DNA of 64,000 nt, from the NCBI GenBank assembly GCA_037976565.1, contig CP137666.1:52913271-52977270 (forward strand), read 5' to 3'. Source of the DNA: Mesocentrotus franciscanus (Eukaryota > Echinodermata > Echinoidea > Camarodonta > Strongylocentrotidae). Shown piece by piece: positions 1 through 12,286 of the stretch. Every line of letters starts with the position of its first letter. Within the stretch, counting starts at the first letter, position 1. The position numbers and the translations under genes were made by a program. The notes beneath the pieces were generated by a model, which saw only the letters and a program-made list of their open reading frames with translations, was not told where the DNA came from and did not search any database.

Positions 1-288
1 TGAAAATTTTAAACAAGGCTTTGCACAAGCAGTAGCTCAATGGTACAAGGCCACCAAACTGCTTTCAGGCAATAAAATATTTAAAAGGAAAGAGAAATGG
101 TTGCCTTTATTGAGGCAACCTCAAAATTTGATTATTATTAAAGTTATGTGTGAAACAACTTGATGAAATACCAGCTTTATTTTCGTTTTCACATAATTTG
201 TAAGCTATAGAGAAGCCAGTGTATCCAGAAAGAAAAAAGAGGAACAGAGGGCATATTAAGAGGAAAGAGAAGGGATATGTAACGAAAC
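1..288. other. unannotated AT-rich sequence
   Basis: I see no coding, RNA or repeat signature here. The only short open frames are low-complexity. Confidence 0.4.
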
Positions 289-655
289 TAAGACCCCGTT
301 CTCTCACTCACTTTGAAAGTGGTCTTAGTTAGACCGCTCCAGAGGAACGGGTCTTGAAGAACGGTTTGCGAGCGTTCACACTCCGAGCAGTTTTTTATGG
401 CTCAAACCGCTCCACGAGTCAAAGTGGTCTTGTTGCTATGGCAGCTCAGGTCAGCAGGTAAATTTTTTCGCGCGCGGAATACTAAGCATATGTACTGTAC
501 TACATGTTTCGCGCGGAACATCACTAGCTCACTTCCGTTCAAAGTACGCTTCTGTTCACACTTGCACGTTAGAGCGCTCCAAACCGCTCTTAATAAGACC
601 CGTTCCTCAAGACCACCTCCCGGGTTGGTCTTCTGGAGCGGTCCATTTTAACTTA
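289..655 (+). mobile_element. non-autonomous element, CCGTTC-rich ends, copy 1
   Basis: Both ends carry inverted motifs built from GACCGCTCC, GAACGGGTC and AAGTGGTC. The interior (about 395-600) is near-identical to the reverse complement of 35,440-35,640, including an open frame starting MAQTAPRVKVVLLLWQLRS in both copies. No transposase is encoded. The shared frame probably reflects recent common origin rather than protein selection. Superfamily not assigned. Confidence 0.6.
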
Positions 656-3650
656 GTGTTGAGTCATGTCCTAAAAAAAAATCGTTTCAATTAATCATTA
701 TATTTATACACACTATTATTTCATAATCATCAGATTTTTCTGATGGAACTATAATTCAGAAAAGTATTGATAAACCATAAAGGATGCTTTAGTGAGCTTT
801 ATTTTACATGAATACTAGCACATTTGCCACTCCCAATTTCCCCCTAAAATCACCACTACAGATTCACTAGTACAGCCCAAATTGGCAAACAAATGTAAAA
901 GCACGTTCATGTGCCTAGATGTACAGTACATGTCAATGACCAAAGTCCATTTGTTTTACAGAATGGACTGATAAAAAGCTCTTAGTATTTGACTACATGT
1001 ATTGTATTAATCACTTACATCAAGTCATACATGTAGAAGATAATGTGCTTCATAAGACAGTACACAAGAAGCAATTTAATCAGTTTTTTATCAAAGGATC
1101 ACTGATCAAGAGGGAATCTAAGGCAACATAATCAACCGATACAATTCTGCTATGTAAATGTACATGAATATAGAATGCATATATAAATGAATTGCACAAG
1201 TAGGATTTTGAATACAAAGGATTGAATGATTATACATGGCATGCTAATCGTGATACATAATCCGGATTTATTAGTCTAATTCTCTAGCACCTACACACAT
1301 GTATATTATTGACCTATTTAACCATTCACTCACGATTTCATCATTAACTGTCTGATCCAGTTGTATTTGTTTGTATAACAAGTTCATGTAGCGCATTTAC
1401 AGATTCAAACATTTCAGAGAATTACCAAATTGTGCGGCACATACAAGATCTTATCAAAATTAAAGATTATCACAAGTTTTGATAATTATAAAATGTGAAA
1501 TTCCACTGATTCATATCAAAAACCTCCACTGAAAGTGGAAAAAAAGAAATTAAAGTAGAAATAATGATATCTCCAAACTAATGTTGGTAGAATGTGTATA
1601 CCGGTAGTTGGTATATTTTTGAATGGTAGCCTAACATTTGAACAAAGAATTTTGAGATTATTTTATCTCAGATAAAATCTGAGGTTTTATCTTTAAGTGA
1701 GACAAAATACTCATAAAATTGTCTTTAATGGATATTCTGAGAGTCATTTTAGGGAGATTTTATCTCACTAAGACACGCCCATTTGTGAAGTGATTACCAA
1801 TAAGAAATCATTTAGATTTCACTCTCTTCAAGTTCAGCCAATAGAACCACTCTCTGCCAGTCCCTTGGATAAAAGAGCACATGTATTTTTACAGTTTTAA
1901 ATACGTTTGCCAAAAAGCGCAACATGCTAGAATTTAAAAATCTGACCCAAAGTTTTCAGGCCCAAGATTTGTCATCTCCTCTTAAAGGCTCTATAAATAA
2001 TTCCACACAGGCACAGTATACGTCCAAACCTAATTCGTTGTCTTACCACCGTTGAGTTGTGCCAAATCACGTTAGAAGCACATTTAGGGACGATTGCACT
2101 GCAAGCAGTGTAGTCACTGCAAGCTACTACTTGAGCTACACTCTGAAAACATATAACTTACATCTCTAGTTAATTCAATTGCATTTTTATTTGTTTCATA
2201 CACGTATATCTATGTTGTTGCTGTTATTTTTCTGATACCATCCCAATCCTGGCTCATCACAATCTAAATACATTTTAAAAACTTAAATCCTCACATTTCT
2301 TGATTTCTTAATTTACACAAGTGCTTCAACTTTCGATTAAATTTCTCACAAAACAACTTCGGCAATGCAGCACCACCAGCACTGAAAATACAAGTCAATG
2401 GAACTGGTTTTCTTAGAATGTTTTTGGGGAGTGATGAGTGACTATTTTAGAATGAACTAAGAGAAGGATGGACACACAAACTAGAACTGGAAGCCTGACT
2501 GCTGAGAACACAGCATTCTGATGATTGTCCCAGAATCTTGGGTAAAGGTGAAGGTGTAATCTCTCGATGTGTTCTTTAAATTTGAATGCCCATGAATGTA
2601 GTCTACATCGTAATCGATCAGGGTAACTTCACATTCATTCAGACAAGCATGACATGCCATCAAGACTCCCACACATTTCACAAGAACAACAAACATTTCT
2701 ACACACCTCACAATAGGATTGAACTTTGACGTGTCTTGCATGTGACTTAGTCTTTAATAGTCTCGAGAGTTAGACACAAAACAGCATTTCTACTTTTTAG
2801 TTTTACTAACAGCATAAAAAACAGAATGCAAATAAGGCACAAAGATACACTGATAACATGGTGTCCTGTACTGCTACAGAAGAAGAAGAAGAAGAAGGTC
2901 TAGTCCCTAATGCATTACAATTGCTCTGTTGCAGCAGTGCAGAGCACTGAGCAGCACATCATAGCCTAGGCATAGCATAGGCATAGATATAGCACTTAGT
3001 GTACTGACGACTACCGACTTCATGGTGTCCCATGCAGCCGAAACCTCGGGCGTCTGTGCTATCTATGAAAGGCTCTCACTCATCCGTAAACAAGGGAGAG
3101 CTTGTACAAACAACACAATGTACGTACCATGTCCCTCTTTTCTTTCTTTCTACCACCACTGCCTGTCCTGGACAACATATCTGGATAGATTATGATGAAC
3201 TTCGTGAAAAATGATACTCAAGATTCTCGATCTTTGTTTTCTAAGCAATGTTTATATCGGCATGCAATACATTCTAAAGGCGTCAGTTCAGTCATGGCAA
3301 TTGACGTGGCGAAGTAATTTCTACACATGGCTAAGTGCAATGCGTTCATTTAACACTGCACAGTACAGCTGTACTGTAAACAAAGTTGACTCCTCACCTT
3401 GTGCGTTCGCGTTTGCTTATGTAGTTCCTATATTTGCTGTGGACATGGTGGATGCTGCAATGTATCATTTAGAATGTAAAAGCATCCACCTTCATCAATG
3501 AGTGATTAGCAACCAACCACATTTATTTGCGTACATTGTACATAATAAGAATGGTATGCATAGCAAAACTGGAAGATGGCAGTGAACACCCACCCCGACA
3601 ACGAGCGTAGGCGTAGGCCCGTCCACTAAAATGAAGAAAAAAGGGGGCCG
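656..3650. other. gene-free stretch, nothing convincing
   Basis: About 3 kb of AT-rich sequence with no exon-like frame with splice sites, no tRNA and no long repeat. Short motifs such as ACATGTA and a (GAA)n run near 2,880 are present. Frames of 60-96 codons at 3,032-3,501 show no recognisable domain and I do not call them genes. Confidence 0.4.
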
Positions 3651-4885
3651 CGATAAAGGTATCGTGAAGGAGACCCTGGGACTGGCCCTACTTCCAGAAT
3701 AAGATTAAGTAGGCCTTCTGAATGTGAAATCTTGCCACTGAGACGAAAAATGAAATGCATTGACAGTATTCATATCAGCCCCATCCGCGTAAGGGGGTTT
3801 CGCGGGAAGGGTGACACCTCTTTCCCCTATATCACCTTTCAGTTTCTAAAAAGCGAATTTTATCAGAGTGAAAGTTATATATTTTGTCATCAAAATATCC
3901 AGCAAAAAATAGATTTAATATCAGTTGCACGAAAAAGTATTACAATTAAATTTCAACCCCCACCCCTCCGCCCCCTGAAACTTTCAAATTGAATTTGCGT
4001 GAGTTTTTTTTTTTTAGAGAGAGTATAATATTTGCGCTACAACCGTGTGGATAATCCTTAAAAGGACTTTCGTATGAAAAAGACTTAGAATCAATAATAT
4101 GATGTGACATGATTATGATGTGATGTGATGTGATGTTATGTGACGTGGTGATGTGATATGTTATGATATGATTCTCCGTCCTTTTTATGACTTCCCAATC
4201 AACACGAATAATACAAACAGTCATTTTAAGGACTATTATAGGCATATGATCATTGTACCGCAAAAATACTCTCAAATTTATCTTCTCGCCTTGCAAACAA
4301 AATTTGATTTTTTTTTTGTTGATAAGTGAAAAAGGGATAATAACAAAAGCTCAATGACCTGCATAACTCGATTTCCCTACTTGACAGATCTCCTACTCTC
4401 ACGAGGTATTTCGCGAAATGAATTTAGTTGAACGGCCGTCATTCGTGAAACTTGTTTAGATAAAGAAGATTAGGAGGATGTAATTACGGAGGTAGATTAA
4501 AAGGAAAAAACCCTAATGATCTCCTTTTGTAAGGTTCCGATTAACCCCGCTGCCGCCCCGCTGTTAAAGAACTTCCGTACAGAGCACAATGAATACTATA
4601 CGGTTATTTACCATCAAAGAGGACCATACAATTTTGTTTACCAAGGAAATCCCTTCTTTCTTTTTTTTTTTTTTTTGGGGTGGTGTCGATATAATTAAAG
4701 TTTTAGAGTGATTATCTATACCCATTCTATTGATCGTGTGTCAGAGAGAGAGAGAGATTTGAACCCCGTGTCCAGTATTGTAGCCCACTCTTCAAATAAT
4801 TTATTTCATTTCTATTTATTCGCCGGAATTGCACTATTGAATTTGGAAGAGAACAAAAAGGGAAAGACAGTTATCTACCGCCATC
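3650..4885. repeat. segmental duplication, block A1 (partner 45,890-47,525)
   Basis: Long matches in the same order to 45,890-47,525: the CCTGGGACTGGCCC motif (3,675 / 45,925), TTTTGTCATCAAAATA (3,885 / 46,018), TGATAAGTGAAA followed by GGGATAATAACAAAAGCTC (4,320 / 46,175), TGATCTCCTTTTGTAAGG (4,517 / 46,378) and GATTATCTATACCCATTC (4,718 / 47,340). This places the 3' flank of transporter copy A inside the duplicated unit. No gene is seen inside. Confidence 0.8.
4086..4175 (+). repeat. degenerate (GATGT)n simple repeat
   Basis: A run of GATGTGATGTGATGTGATGT with variants, interrupted by AT-rich bases. Not present at the corresponding place in block B1. Confidence 0.7.
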
Positions 4886-5378
4886 AAATCTGTCATCTTA
4901 CACACAACACACAACTGTACAGTGGCGTATCCAGAATAACACGGGGGTGCGCAGAGGAGGAATATGAGCAGCCCAGCGTGCCAGGTTATATTGATTTTTT
5001 TTTCTTTTTTCATGGGCATGAGTATACCAAATGAATTTGATGTCTAGCTATGCCACTGCCATCAATATTTTCATGAAATCAACGGCTTTTAAAACACAGA
5101 TGGAGAGTGTACTCCATGCTGGCTGATGCACGGGCCTTCTATTCCTCATGTTCAACGATTACAATGGAGCCAGAAGGCGTTAACTCAGTATTGTGGTATA
5201 TTATTACCAATATGGGGTTGGGGGCTTAACTCCCCCGCCCCAAAAATAACCGCTCCCAGTTGTCTGTACATGTCAGACCTAGTATGACCCAGTATTTTGA
5301 GGTTTGGGAAGGCAAGCAATCTTTTTTGTGTGTGTGGATTAAAACAGTAGGGCTAAACGGCCTGTGGCTTTTTAACAA

Positions 5379-5530
5379 GTATGGGCAACCGAATATTAAT
5401 ATAGTATTAACGAGTTGAGATGAGGAACATAGAATATAGAATCTATACCTTCTTATTTTCATCACACTCTTGTAGGCCATGTTCCTCATCTCAGCTAGTT
5501 AATACTTAATAATAATTGCGTTGCCCATAC
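5379..5530. repeat. small inverted-repeat (hairpin) element
   Basis: 5,379-5,432 and 5,478-5,530 are imperfect inverted repeats. The outer ends are GTATGGGCAAC and its complement; the inner part is GAGATGAGGAACAT and its complement. The loop is about 45 bp. The form is that of a foldback MITE. No clear target-site duplication. Confidence 0.6.
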
Positions 5531-6657
5531 CTCTGACGAATGTTTATATTTACTAGTCAAGCGCTAGCTAGGCTCAGTCCGACCCCGTCCTCCTTCCCGA
5601 AGAACACTTTTATCCTGTATAGTAGGCCAATATCAATTCAAAATTGCTTAGCCAATTACGGTGTAATCTCTTGAAATTGAAGTTAAATAAAGTGAGCTGA
5701 TAATTATGTTTCAACTCACCGTATCTGCGCCGAAGATACTAGTTCGATGACTAGTATTGTATCTCCGAGTATGATGATAATACATTCTGATTCCTAAATT
5801 CTGCATGATCGTCGAAGGATATGGCATATGTGATGTCTTAATTTTCAGAAGGAATAAATTATTTTGATTTTCCGTCTTCAGAAAGATGATCTGAAAGTGT
5901 ATTCACTTTTAACTCAACTGCACGTTTGTGAAAAAAATCATCTGAACTTTCACAATTTTTAAGAAAAAAAAAATACGGAGATCCACTTGGATGCTTATAG
6001 TTAGACCGATTAGTTGCTTGTCCGATTCTTTTGTATCAAGTCCATTCTTATCCTAACAAATGAAGGAATTAACCCACTTGAGATTCGTCAAGTTGCCGTT
6101 TTCTTTGGAGCAGTTAACAAATTAGGAGGGCACCTTTAATCACGAGAGCTTAGTTGTCTCAAGAACCCCCCTTTTATTGATTTTTCACAAAGACGTATAT
6201 AAAGAAGGACGTCACAAGAGCGCTTTAAATCTTCAAGCGCCGATTTGAAAGGAGTTTTCTCGTCTTATGCCTATTCAGCAACGCCGCTCTGAGTGAACGC
6301 ACAGCAGGATTCATTCTACACCATTCTATTTTTTCTCTCTATATATATTCTAAAGAGCAGTCAAAGCATAGGGGCTGCAAAAGGAGAATGCACAGAATAA
6401 TAGTTGACAAAATGGGCGTAAAACACATCAAACAAACCGAAAATTTAAGGGAAAGGGAGTCTGCTTTTCTTAATTGCCCCGCGAGTTGAAAGAAAAGGTG
6501 TCGCCCCAATGCCAACGGTGTGTTTACATAGAATGAAGTCGGGCTTGCATTGGGCAAGTCTCGGGCTACATAAATTCTTATATCTTTGTAGATGTATATA
6601 ACCTCTATAATCATGAAGACTAATATGACAAATGAGAGAAATAATGAGAAGAACCGA

Positions 6658-6666
<9 letters not shown>
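5531..6666. other. gene-free stretch
   Basis: Nothing recognisable. Short frames on both strands lack domains or splice context. Confidence 0.35.
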
Positions 6667-6692
<26 letters not shown>

Positions 6693-6693
6693 A
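6667..6693. repeat. (GA)n microsatellite
   Basis: About 13 GA dinucleotides followed by a G run. Confidence 0.9.
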
Positions 6694-6937
6694 GGGGGGG
6701 GGGGCTGGAGACAGCACTCAATTTCTTCATCAAATCAGTATTCAGTATTCATCCCATCAAGTTACTTCATTCTAACGAAATATTTAAAAATCTCTGTTTG
6801 TATATTACCCCGATCTAGTTAGATGTTTGGTTTGCAAGTGCATCACGTCGAGAAAAATAAGTTGAATAGAATTAGTTCAAGAGGCAGTCAAGGAGAAAAA
6901 CAAAACTTGTCAACTCACTTGAGAATATATATAAATA

Positions 6938-7209
6938 GAAGAAGAAGAAGAAGAAGAAGAAGAAGAAGAAGAAGAATAAGAAGAAGAAGAAAAGAAGATG
7001 ATGATGATGATGGTGAAGGAGGACGTGGGGGAAAAAGATAAAAAGAAGAAAGGGAAGGGAAAAGAAGAAGAAGAAGAAGAAGAAGAAGAAGAAGAAGAAG
7101 AAGAAGAAGAAGAAGAAGAAGAAGAAGAAGAAGAAGAAGAAGAAGAAGAAGAAGAAGAAGAAGAAGAAGAAGAAGAAGAAGAAGAAGAAGAAGAAGAAGA
7201 AGAAGAAGA
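6938..7209. repeat. long (GAA)n microsatellite
   Basis: GAA-rich from 6,938. The tract 7,062-7,208 is essentially uninterrupted, about 49 GAA units. All three frames on each strand stay open across it (poly-Glu, poly-Arg, poly-Ser readings), which is an artefact of the repeat and not a gene. It lies in the segment private to duplicate A. Confidence 0.95.
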
Positions 7210-7395
7210 GGAAGGAGGAGAAGAAGAGGGAGCAGAAAATGGAGTAGGAGAAACGTTCAAAATTTCAAAAGGAGGGAGACGAGGATTTATCAATGTTACC
7301 CATTTTCAACACTTTTTCATTTTCAACGATTGCCTGCAGTGAGTGGTGGCCTTCATCCTCGAGGTTTGTAGTAGAAAAAATAAAAATACAAATAT

Positions 7396-7548
7396 AGTCA
7401 AACCTGTCTTAGTGGCCACCTCTCTTAAAGCGGCTGTATATTTTGTCTCCCTCGAGAGAGAAATGCACATTGTATAGAACCTGTCTGGAAAGGCCAGTGG
7501 CTACTTTATTCCGTTTCCCTTGGGTGGTCTTAATAGACAGGTTTGACT
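7396..7548. mobile_element. small TIR element (AGTCAAACCTGTCT ends)
   Basis: Perfect 14-bp terminal inverted repeats at 7,396-7,409 and 7,535-7,548 enclose about 125 bp that includes TTAGTGGCCACC. Non-autonomous MITE form. A related element with similar ends lies in intron 1 of both transporter copies (23,617-23,740 and 54,408-54,532). Confidence 0.75.
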
Positions 7549-9827
7549 GAAGTATCCGGAAAAAAAGAAGATTTCTCCTGTCCGTACAGACTGATATCAT
7601 CTCATTGACTTTGAGTCTTACAAATACAATAATTTCAAAATAAGCACACCTATTATCACTTTTTAAAGCTTTTATTTGATAACATTCTTTGACATGTTTG
7701 ATTATTGATTTAACATTGAAGTGGAAAATAGTACTCTTTTCATGCGTGTGAACAGACCACAATAATAACATGGAAGCATATTTGCGTTCCACTCTATGCA
7801 GGGATATCGCCTATACAAAAAAAAACACCAAAAAAGTAAATGAGATGAATATTATTAAGCACATGAACACAGAGTGAAAGAAAAGGGCAAGCTAAATCTG
7901 AGCTTTAGATCACAATGAATTAGTAATTTCAGTATAATTAAGTCCTAAAAACATGTTCAAGAAACAAGTACAAAATGAAACAATTTTAATACTTGGTCCA
8001 AAAGAAAAACAGAATGTGAAACTAAGAAAAAAACATAAGTATGAATATCTGTTCAAAAGAATAATCACGTGAGTATCAAATAACAAAGAACGTAGTCTGT
8101 GATGTCTTTATCAATCAGGATGAATGCATTGGGATAATGCATTCCATAGAATGGAGTCTTGTTACTAAAAATATGTTAATATTAAGTTCTAGGTTCAATA
8201 TTACAATGTATAATCATTGTTTCTCACAAACCTTAATAAAAAAGGAAACCTTAATAAAAAAGGAAACATTATGAAATCGTAACAGGTACAAACTTATTAT
8301 AATAACAGGAAGGAAGTAATACCATGAATTTCTTCCTATAACTGTCTCCCTCTATTGGTCTTGTTGTTATAGGTCGAGTCATACAAGACAAAGCAAAGTG
8401 GTTTAAGGTGAATTTTCTTTACAAGGCAGTTCAATGAAAATTGATATCAATTGGCAAGTGACAAAGGCATACAGGTACTATTATATTTTGTGTTAACCAT
8501 ATGCACCAAAACATGTATGAATATGATTCTATTACCTAACAAAATATATGCTTGGAGGTAGACTACTTTTATAAAACATTTCATAAAATGATGCGAGTAC
8601 ATGTAAGTAAATTGATTCATTTTGTATTGAATGACAACCAAATTACATTATCTGTATGAACAATTAACATTTTACATGAATCTGTATGTTACATGTAAAA
8701 TGACTCAAGTCCACATATCTATGCATTAACAAATTACCGGGTAAAACATTTGTAGTCAATTTGTTTGTTCATGTGCAATATAATTCTAGCAATCTATTAA
8801 AATATAACTTCATTGAAAATTCACTCTTTGGCTAAATTTGATATTTACACCACAATGACCCACAAAATGGATTCATTGTACCAGCCTCAGGCCTTTTGAC
8901 CTCTCACCTCTCACCTCTCACCTCATGAAATCAACATCTAGTCAAATTACCCATCTAAAATAATAAATAGTACATGAGCTTTAGTACTGTATCATAAAAT
9001 GAGTTTGTAAGCATGTATGCTATTGGCTGATGAATTGTGATCACATGGCATTTAGACTAAAGTATGCATTGGCTTGTATCAATAACTTCAATATGAGCAC
9101 AGTAGCAATGTGTGCATCCACGCTTCCCATCACGTAACACATGTTTTGTTTTTCTGCACTGTTTTTGTTATGCGCTGTAGACAATGGAAGCAAATTATTG
9201 GTTTGCTGGTTTTGACAATGGAAGCAAATTGGGAATGGGGAGTTTCAGAGAAGCAAGGCATATACTTGTGAATGTCCTCATTATTATATCCCCTAACAAA
9301 TTTTACATGCACATCTTCATTCTGTATAACATATATTCAAATCCAAATTTAAAGAATTTCCTTCATGCAATATCATAATTAATCTTGGCCAATGAACTTG
9401 GCTAGACTTAACACTCACATCAGAAAATATAATTTGATAAAGAGCAGAGCATACATGCAATATTCATATAAAAAAATGATTCATATACTGAAGTAATATA
9501 TACCATAGATCTCATGCTGATCTAAAATCAGTTTAATACCACTATATAATACAGCTATCATTTCAGTTGTTGCATTGATATTCTGCTGAAAGACACCCCT
9601 AAATGGCTCCAACAAAAAGACAATGAAAGAGGCTCAAACCACATTTCAGCTACCAAAAATCAATGATAGACTCAACATAGCACCATTTCATATCTAAATA
9701 TTAAAAGACTGAAGTACTCAGTATGGAATTTTCAGTTGAAATTATTGAATAGATATCATAAACAGTTGCTTGCACATGAAAAAAATAACAGTATACAAAT
9801 AATAAACAAGGGAAACGGCTCTCGGCG
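7549..9827. other. gene-free stretch
   Basis: AT-rich anonymous sequence. It includes a short CACCTCTCACCTCT tandem near 8,900 and a duplicated GGAAACCTTAATAAAAAA motif near 8,240. No supported gene. Confidence 0.35.
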
Positions 9828-10803
9828 GTCTCGCCTGGATTACGCAATTCGATATGATGAAAAATTGAGGTTGGGTCATTTTTTGCATAGGCAGGGTGGC
9901 CCATTAGCAGGCCCCCCAAAATGAAATCCTCTGAATATAATCAGCATTTTGAAGTGACTATTGACTAAGAATCATCAGAAGAATTATTTACTATTAGTTG
10001 TTAATTCTCATATTAAGTTGTGAAACATAATCCAAGTCTACTGACCTAAAATGACCTTTTACCTTGACTTTGTGACCTGGAATTTGTGTCATATTATTTG
10101 TGATACTTGATAACTGTTGGGTAAAAGTTTCATGGAATTTGAACAAATACTTTTGAAATTATGCTAAAAATTCAAAATCTTGATGTTGATGCCACAACAA
10201 AGTCTAAGTTTGCAGACCTGAAATGACAGTTGACCTTGACTTTGTCACCTAAAAGATTAATCACATGATTGGTGATACTTGATAACCCTTATGTTCAAGT
10301 TTCATGGAATAGGAATGTATACTTTCAAAATTATGATAACAATTCAAAATCTTAACCTGATGCCACAACAAAGTCTAAGTTTGTTGACCGAAAATGACCT
10401 TTGACCTTTGACCTTGACTAAGTGACCTGAAGTTCTACACACATGATTGGGGATACTTGATAACCCTTTAATCTAAGTTTCATTGAATAATAACTTATAC
10501 TTTCAAAATTATATTAACAATTCAAAAACTTAACCTCAGGTTAAGTTTTTGATGATGATGCCACAACATAGTCTAAGTTTGTTGACCTGAAATGACCTTT
10601 GACCTTGACTTTGTGACCTGAAATTCTGCTCACATGATTGGGGATACTTGATAACCCTTTAGTCCAAGTTTGGTTGAATAAGAACTTATACTTTAAAAAT
10701 TTTATTAAAAATTCAAAAACTTAACCTTGGTTAAGTTTTTTATGTTGACGCCACCACCGGAAAAGCGGCGCCTATGTCTCGCTTTTTGCTACACAGGCGA
10801 GAC
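9828..10803. mobile_element. TGACC-repeat element bounded by GTCTCGCCTG inverted ends
   Basis: Ends are GTCTCGCCTG (9,828-9,837) and CAGGCGAGAC (10,794-10,803). The interior holds about four tandem units of roughly 165-200 bp, each with GTCTAAGTTTG, TGACCTGAAATGACC(TTTGACC), ACATGATTGG, GATACTTGATAACC and TTCAAAATTAT. Non-autonomous elements with internal tandem arrays resemble Helitron-like pearl/HINE elements of molluscs, but that assignment is inference. No protein is encoded. Confidence 0.65.
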
Positions 10804-10950
10804 AAAAATAGCCTGTTAACCTATCAGCACCTTGATTAAAACCATATATTTATATGAAAAGCTGAAAGTACAAAATATTGCATTTGGAGTCGAGTTGAGC
10901 TGAGTAAATGGATTTCATAAATAGGTGCAAATAAATTGTCATAAATATGG

Positions 10951-11284
10951 TAATAATAATAATATTCTGCTTATATAAAGCGCTTAATACATAAACGATG
11001 TGTCTAAGCACTTTACAGATATATTATTACCCTGGTCATCGGATTCAGGCTCATCCTCTCACAATGTATGCACATTCTCCATATGCGTATTTTTTACAAG
11101 CGCACACTTGCTCATCTAACCACATTAACTTTCGCATCCTACTGGGTACCCATTTAACACCCGAGTGGAGAGTGGTAAATGTAGATTAACGTCTTGCCAA
11201 AGGACATTAGTGCCGCGGAGGGACTCGAACCCGTACCTTGTGATCTGCAGTCGGGTGACTTATCCACTCGACCACAACACCTCT
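10951..11284 (-). mobile_element. tRNA-derived SINE
   Basis: On the minus strand the head reads like a tRNA gene. The A box GTGGTCGAGTGGA is at 11,275-11,263 and the B box GGGTTCGAGTCCC at 11,232-11,220, spaced as in a Ser/Leu-type tRNA. A conserved-looking body with TGGGTACCCAGTAGG follows. The 3' end, AGCGCTTTATATAAGCAGAATATTATTATTATT, is shared in style with LINE tails elsewhere in the window (33,045; 37,240; 62,290). This suggests mobilisation by a LINE with that tail. Family not named. Confidence 0.75.
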
Positions 11285-12286
11285 ACATATTACCTATTAT
11301 CTACTAAGTATTTTCACATATCACCATTTCAGACATGTACCAATATAAGTTTTTAGTACTAAAAAGTATGGTATTTTGTGTTTAGTAAATGGATTTCATG
11401 AATTGTTGCTATTTGCTTACAATGGAAAAAACAACAATTTAAAAAATAACAATTCTCAACTGAAATTACAAGTACTTTAGAAATAAACATGGTCAAGTCA
11501 TACATTACTTTGAATATCAAAATCTTTGTGTCTTAAAAGAAATCCCCTTTAACAATATGATAAAATTTAAGTGCAATTTTTGGCAAATTACGGGCTCCCA
11601 AAACTTTAGAAGGCTTTAATGCATTGGTTTATTTTGCTGAAATACATACACTGTATTTGAACTCGGACTTTGGTATAATACTGTTACATTCATTCAAAGT
11701 TACACCGTTTTACATCAAAGACAATTACAGTTTTTTTGTTCAGTGTCCTAATTTCAATTAATTTTCATTTTTGCAAAGTATGTACAATTTTATTTTTACT
11801 TATATTCTCATTGCGTTGATTCTTTAAAAATAAAATTCATAAGGTGAAACAGTTGGCAAGAGCTACAAAGATTCCGCAGCAGGCAGGCTAATTAAACAGC
11901 AAAAGTTTGGGTACTCTGACTCTGGACAAATAAAATTGCAAAGGAAATGTTCAAATCTATAGGAAATTCCTCATGTATAAAAAAGGAGCAAGTATTAATG
12001 GTTTATTCTGAGATATAAAGAAAGCTGTGAAAGGTCCAAAATTAACAATTGTCCAGGTGCCACTGACCCCTAAAATCCCACAGGACAACCTTACACTCCT
12101 GCCTTCATTGCCAAGTGGCAACTAAAACTGTCCCTGTGATGTATTTGAGTTCTGATGATTTTTAAACAGCTCACTTATCAAAAGGGCGATTCCATGCAAT
12201 GTGTCCTGTGCGACATGTGACATTCATCCATATCTTTCATCCATGAATAAACTAGATGGAACTTCAACTGCGCGCAGTTGAAAATG
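11285..12286. other. gene-free stretch
   Basis: AT-rich anonymous sequence with no recognised feature. Confidence 0.35.

Noticed and set aside
1640..1785. Possible hairpin in the TTTTATCTCA-rich region
   Set aside because: Inverse matches are short and AT-rich; not distinguishable from chance.
6910..7342. Poly-Glu/poly-Ser proteins over the GAA tract
   Set aside because: Microsatellite artefact; the open frames follow directly from the repeat.
8880..8935. CRISPR-like or regulatory CACCTCT array
   Set aside because: Only a short direct tandem of about three copies without spacers; simple repeat in an animal genome.
11220..11284. Functional tRNA gene on the minus strand
   Set aside because: A and B boxes are good, but the sequence continues into a SINE body and LINE-like tail, and the acceptor stem does not pair convincingly.
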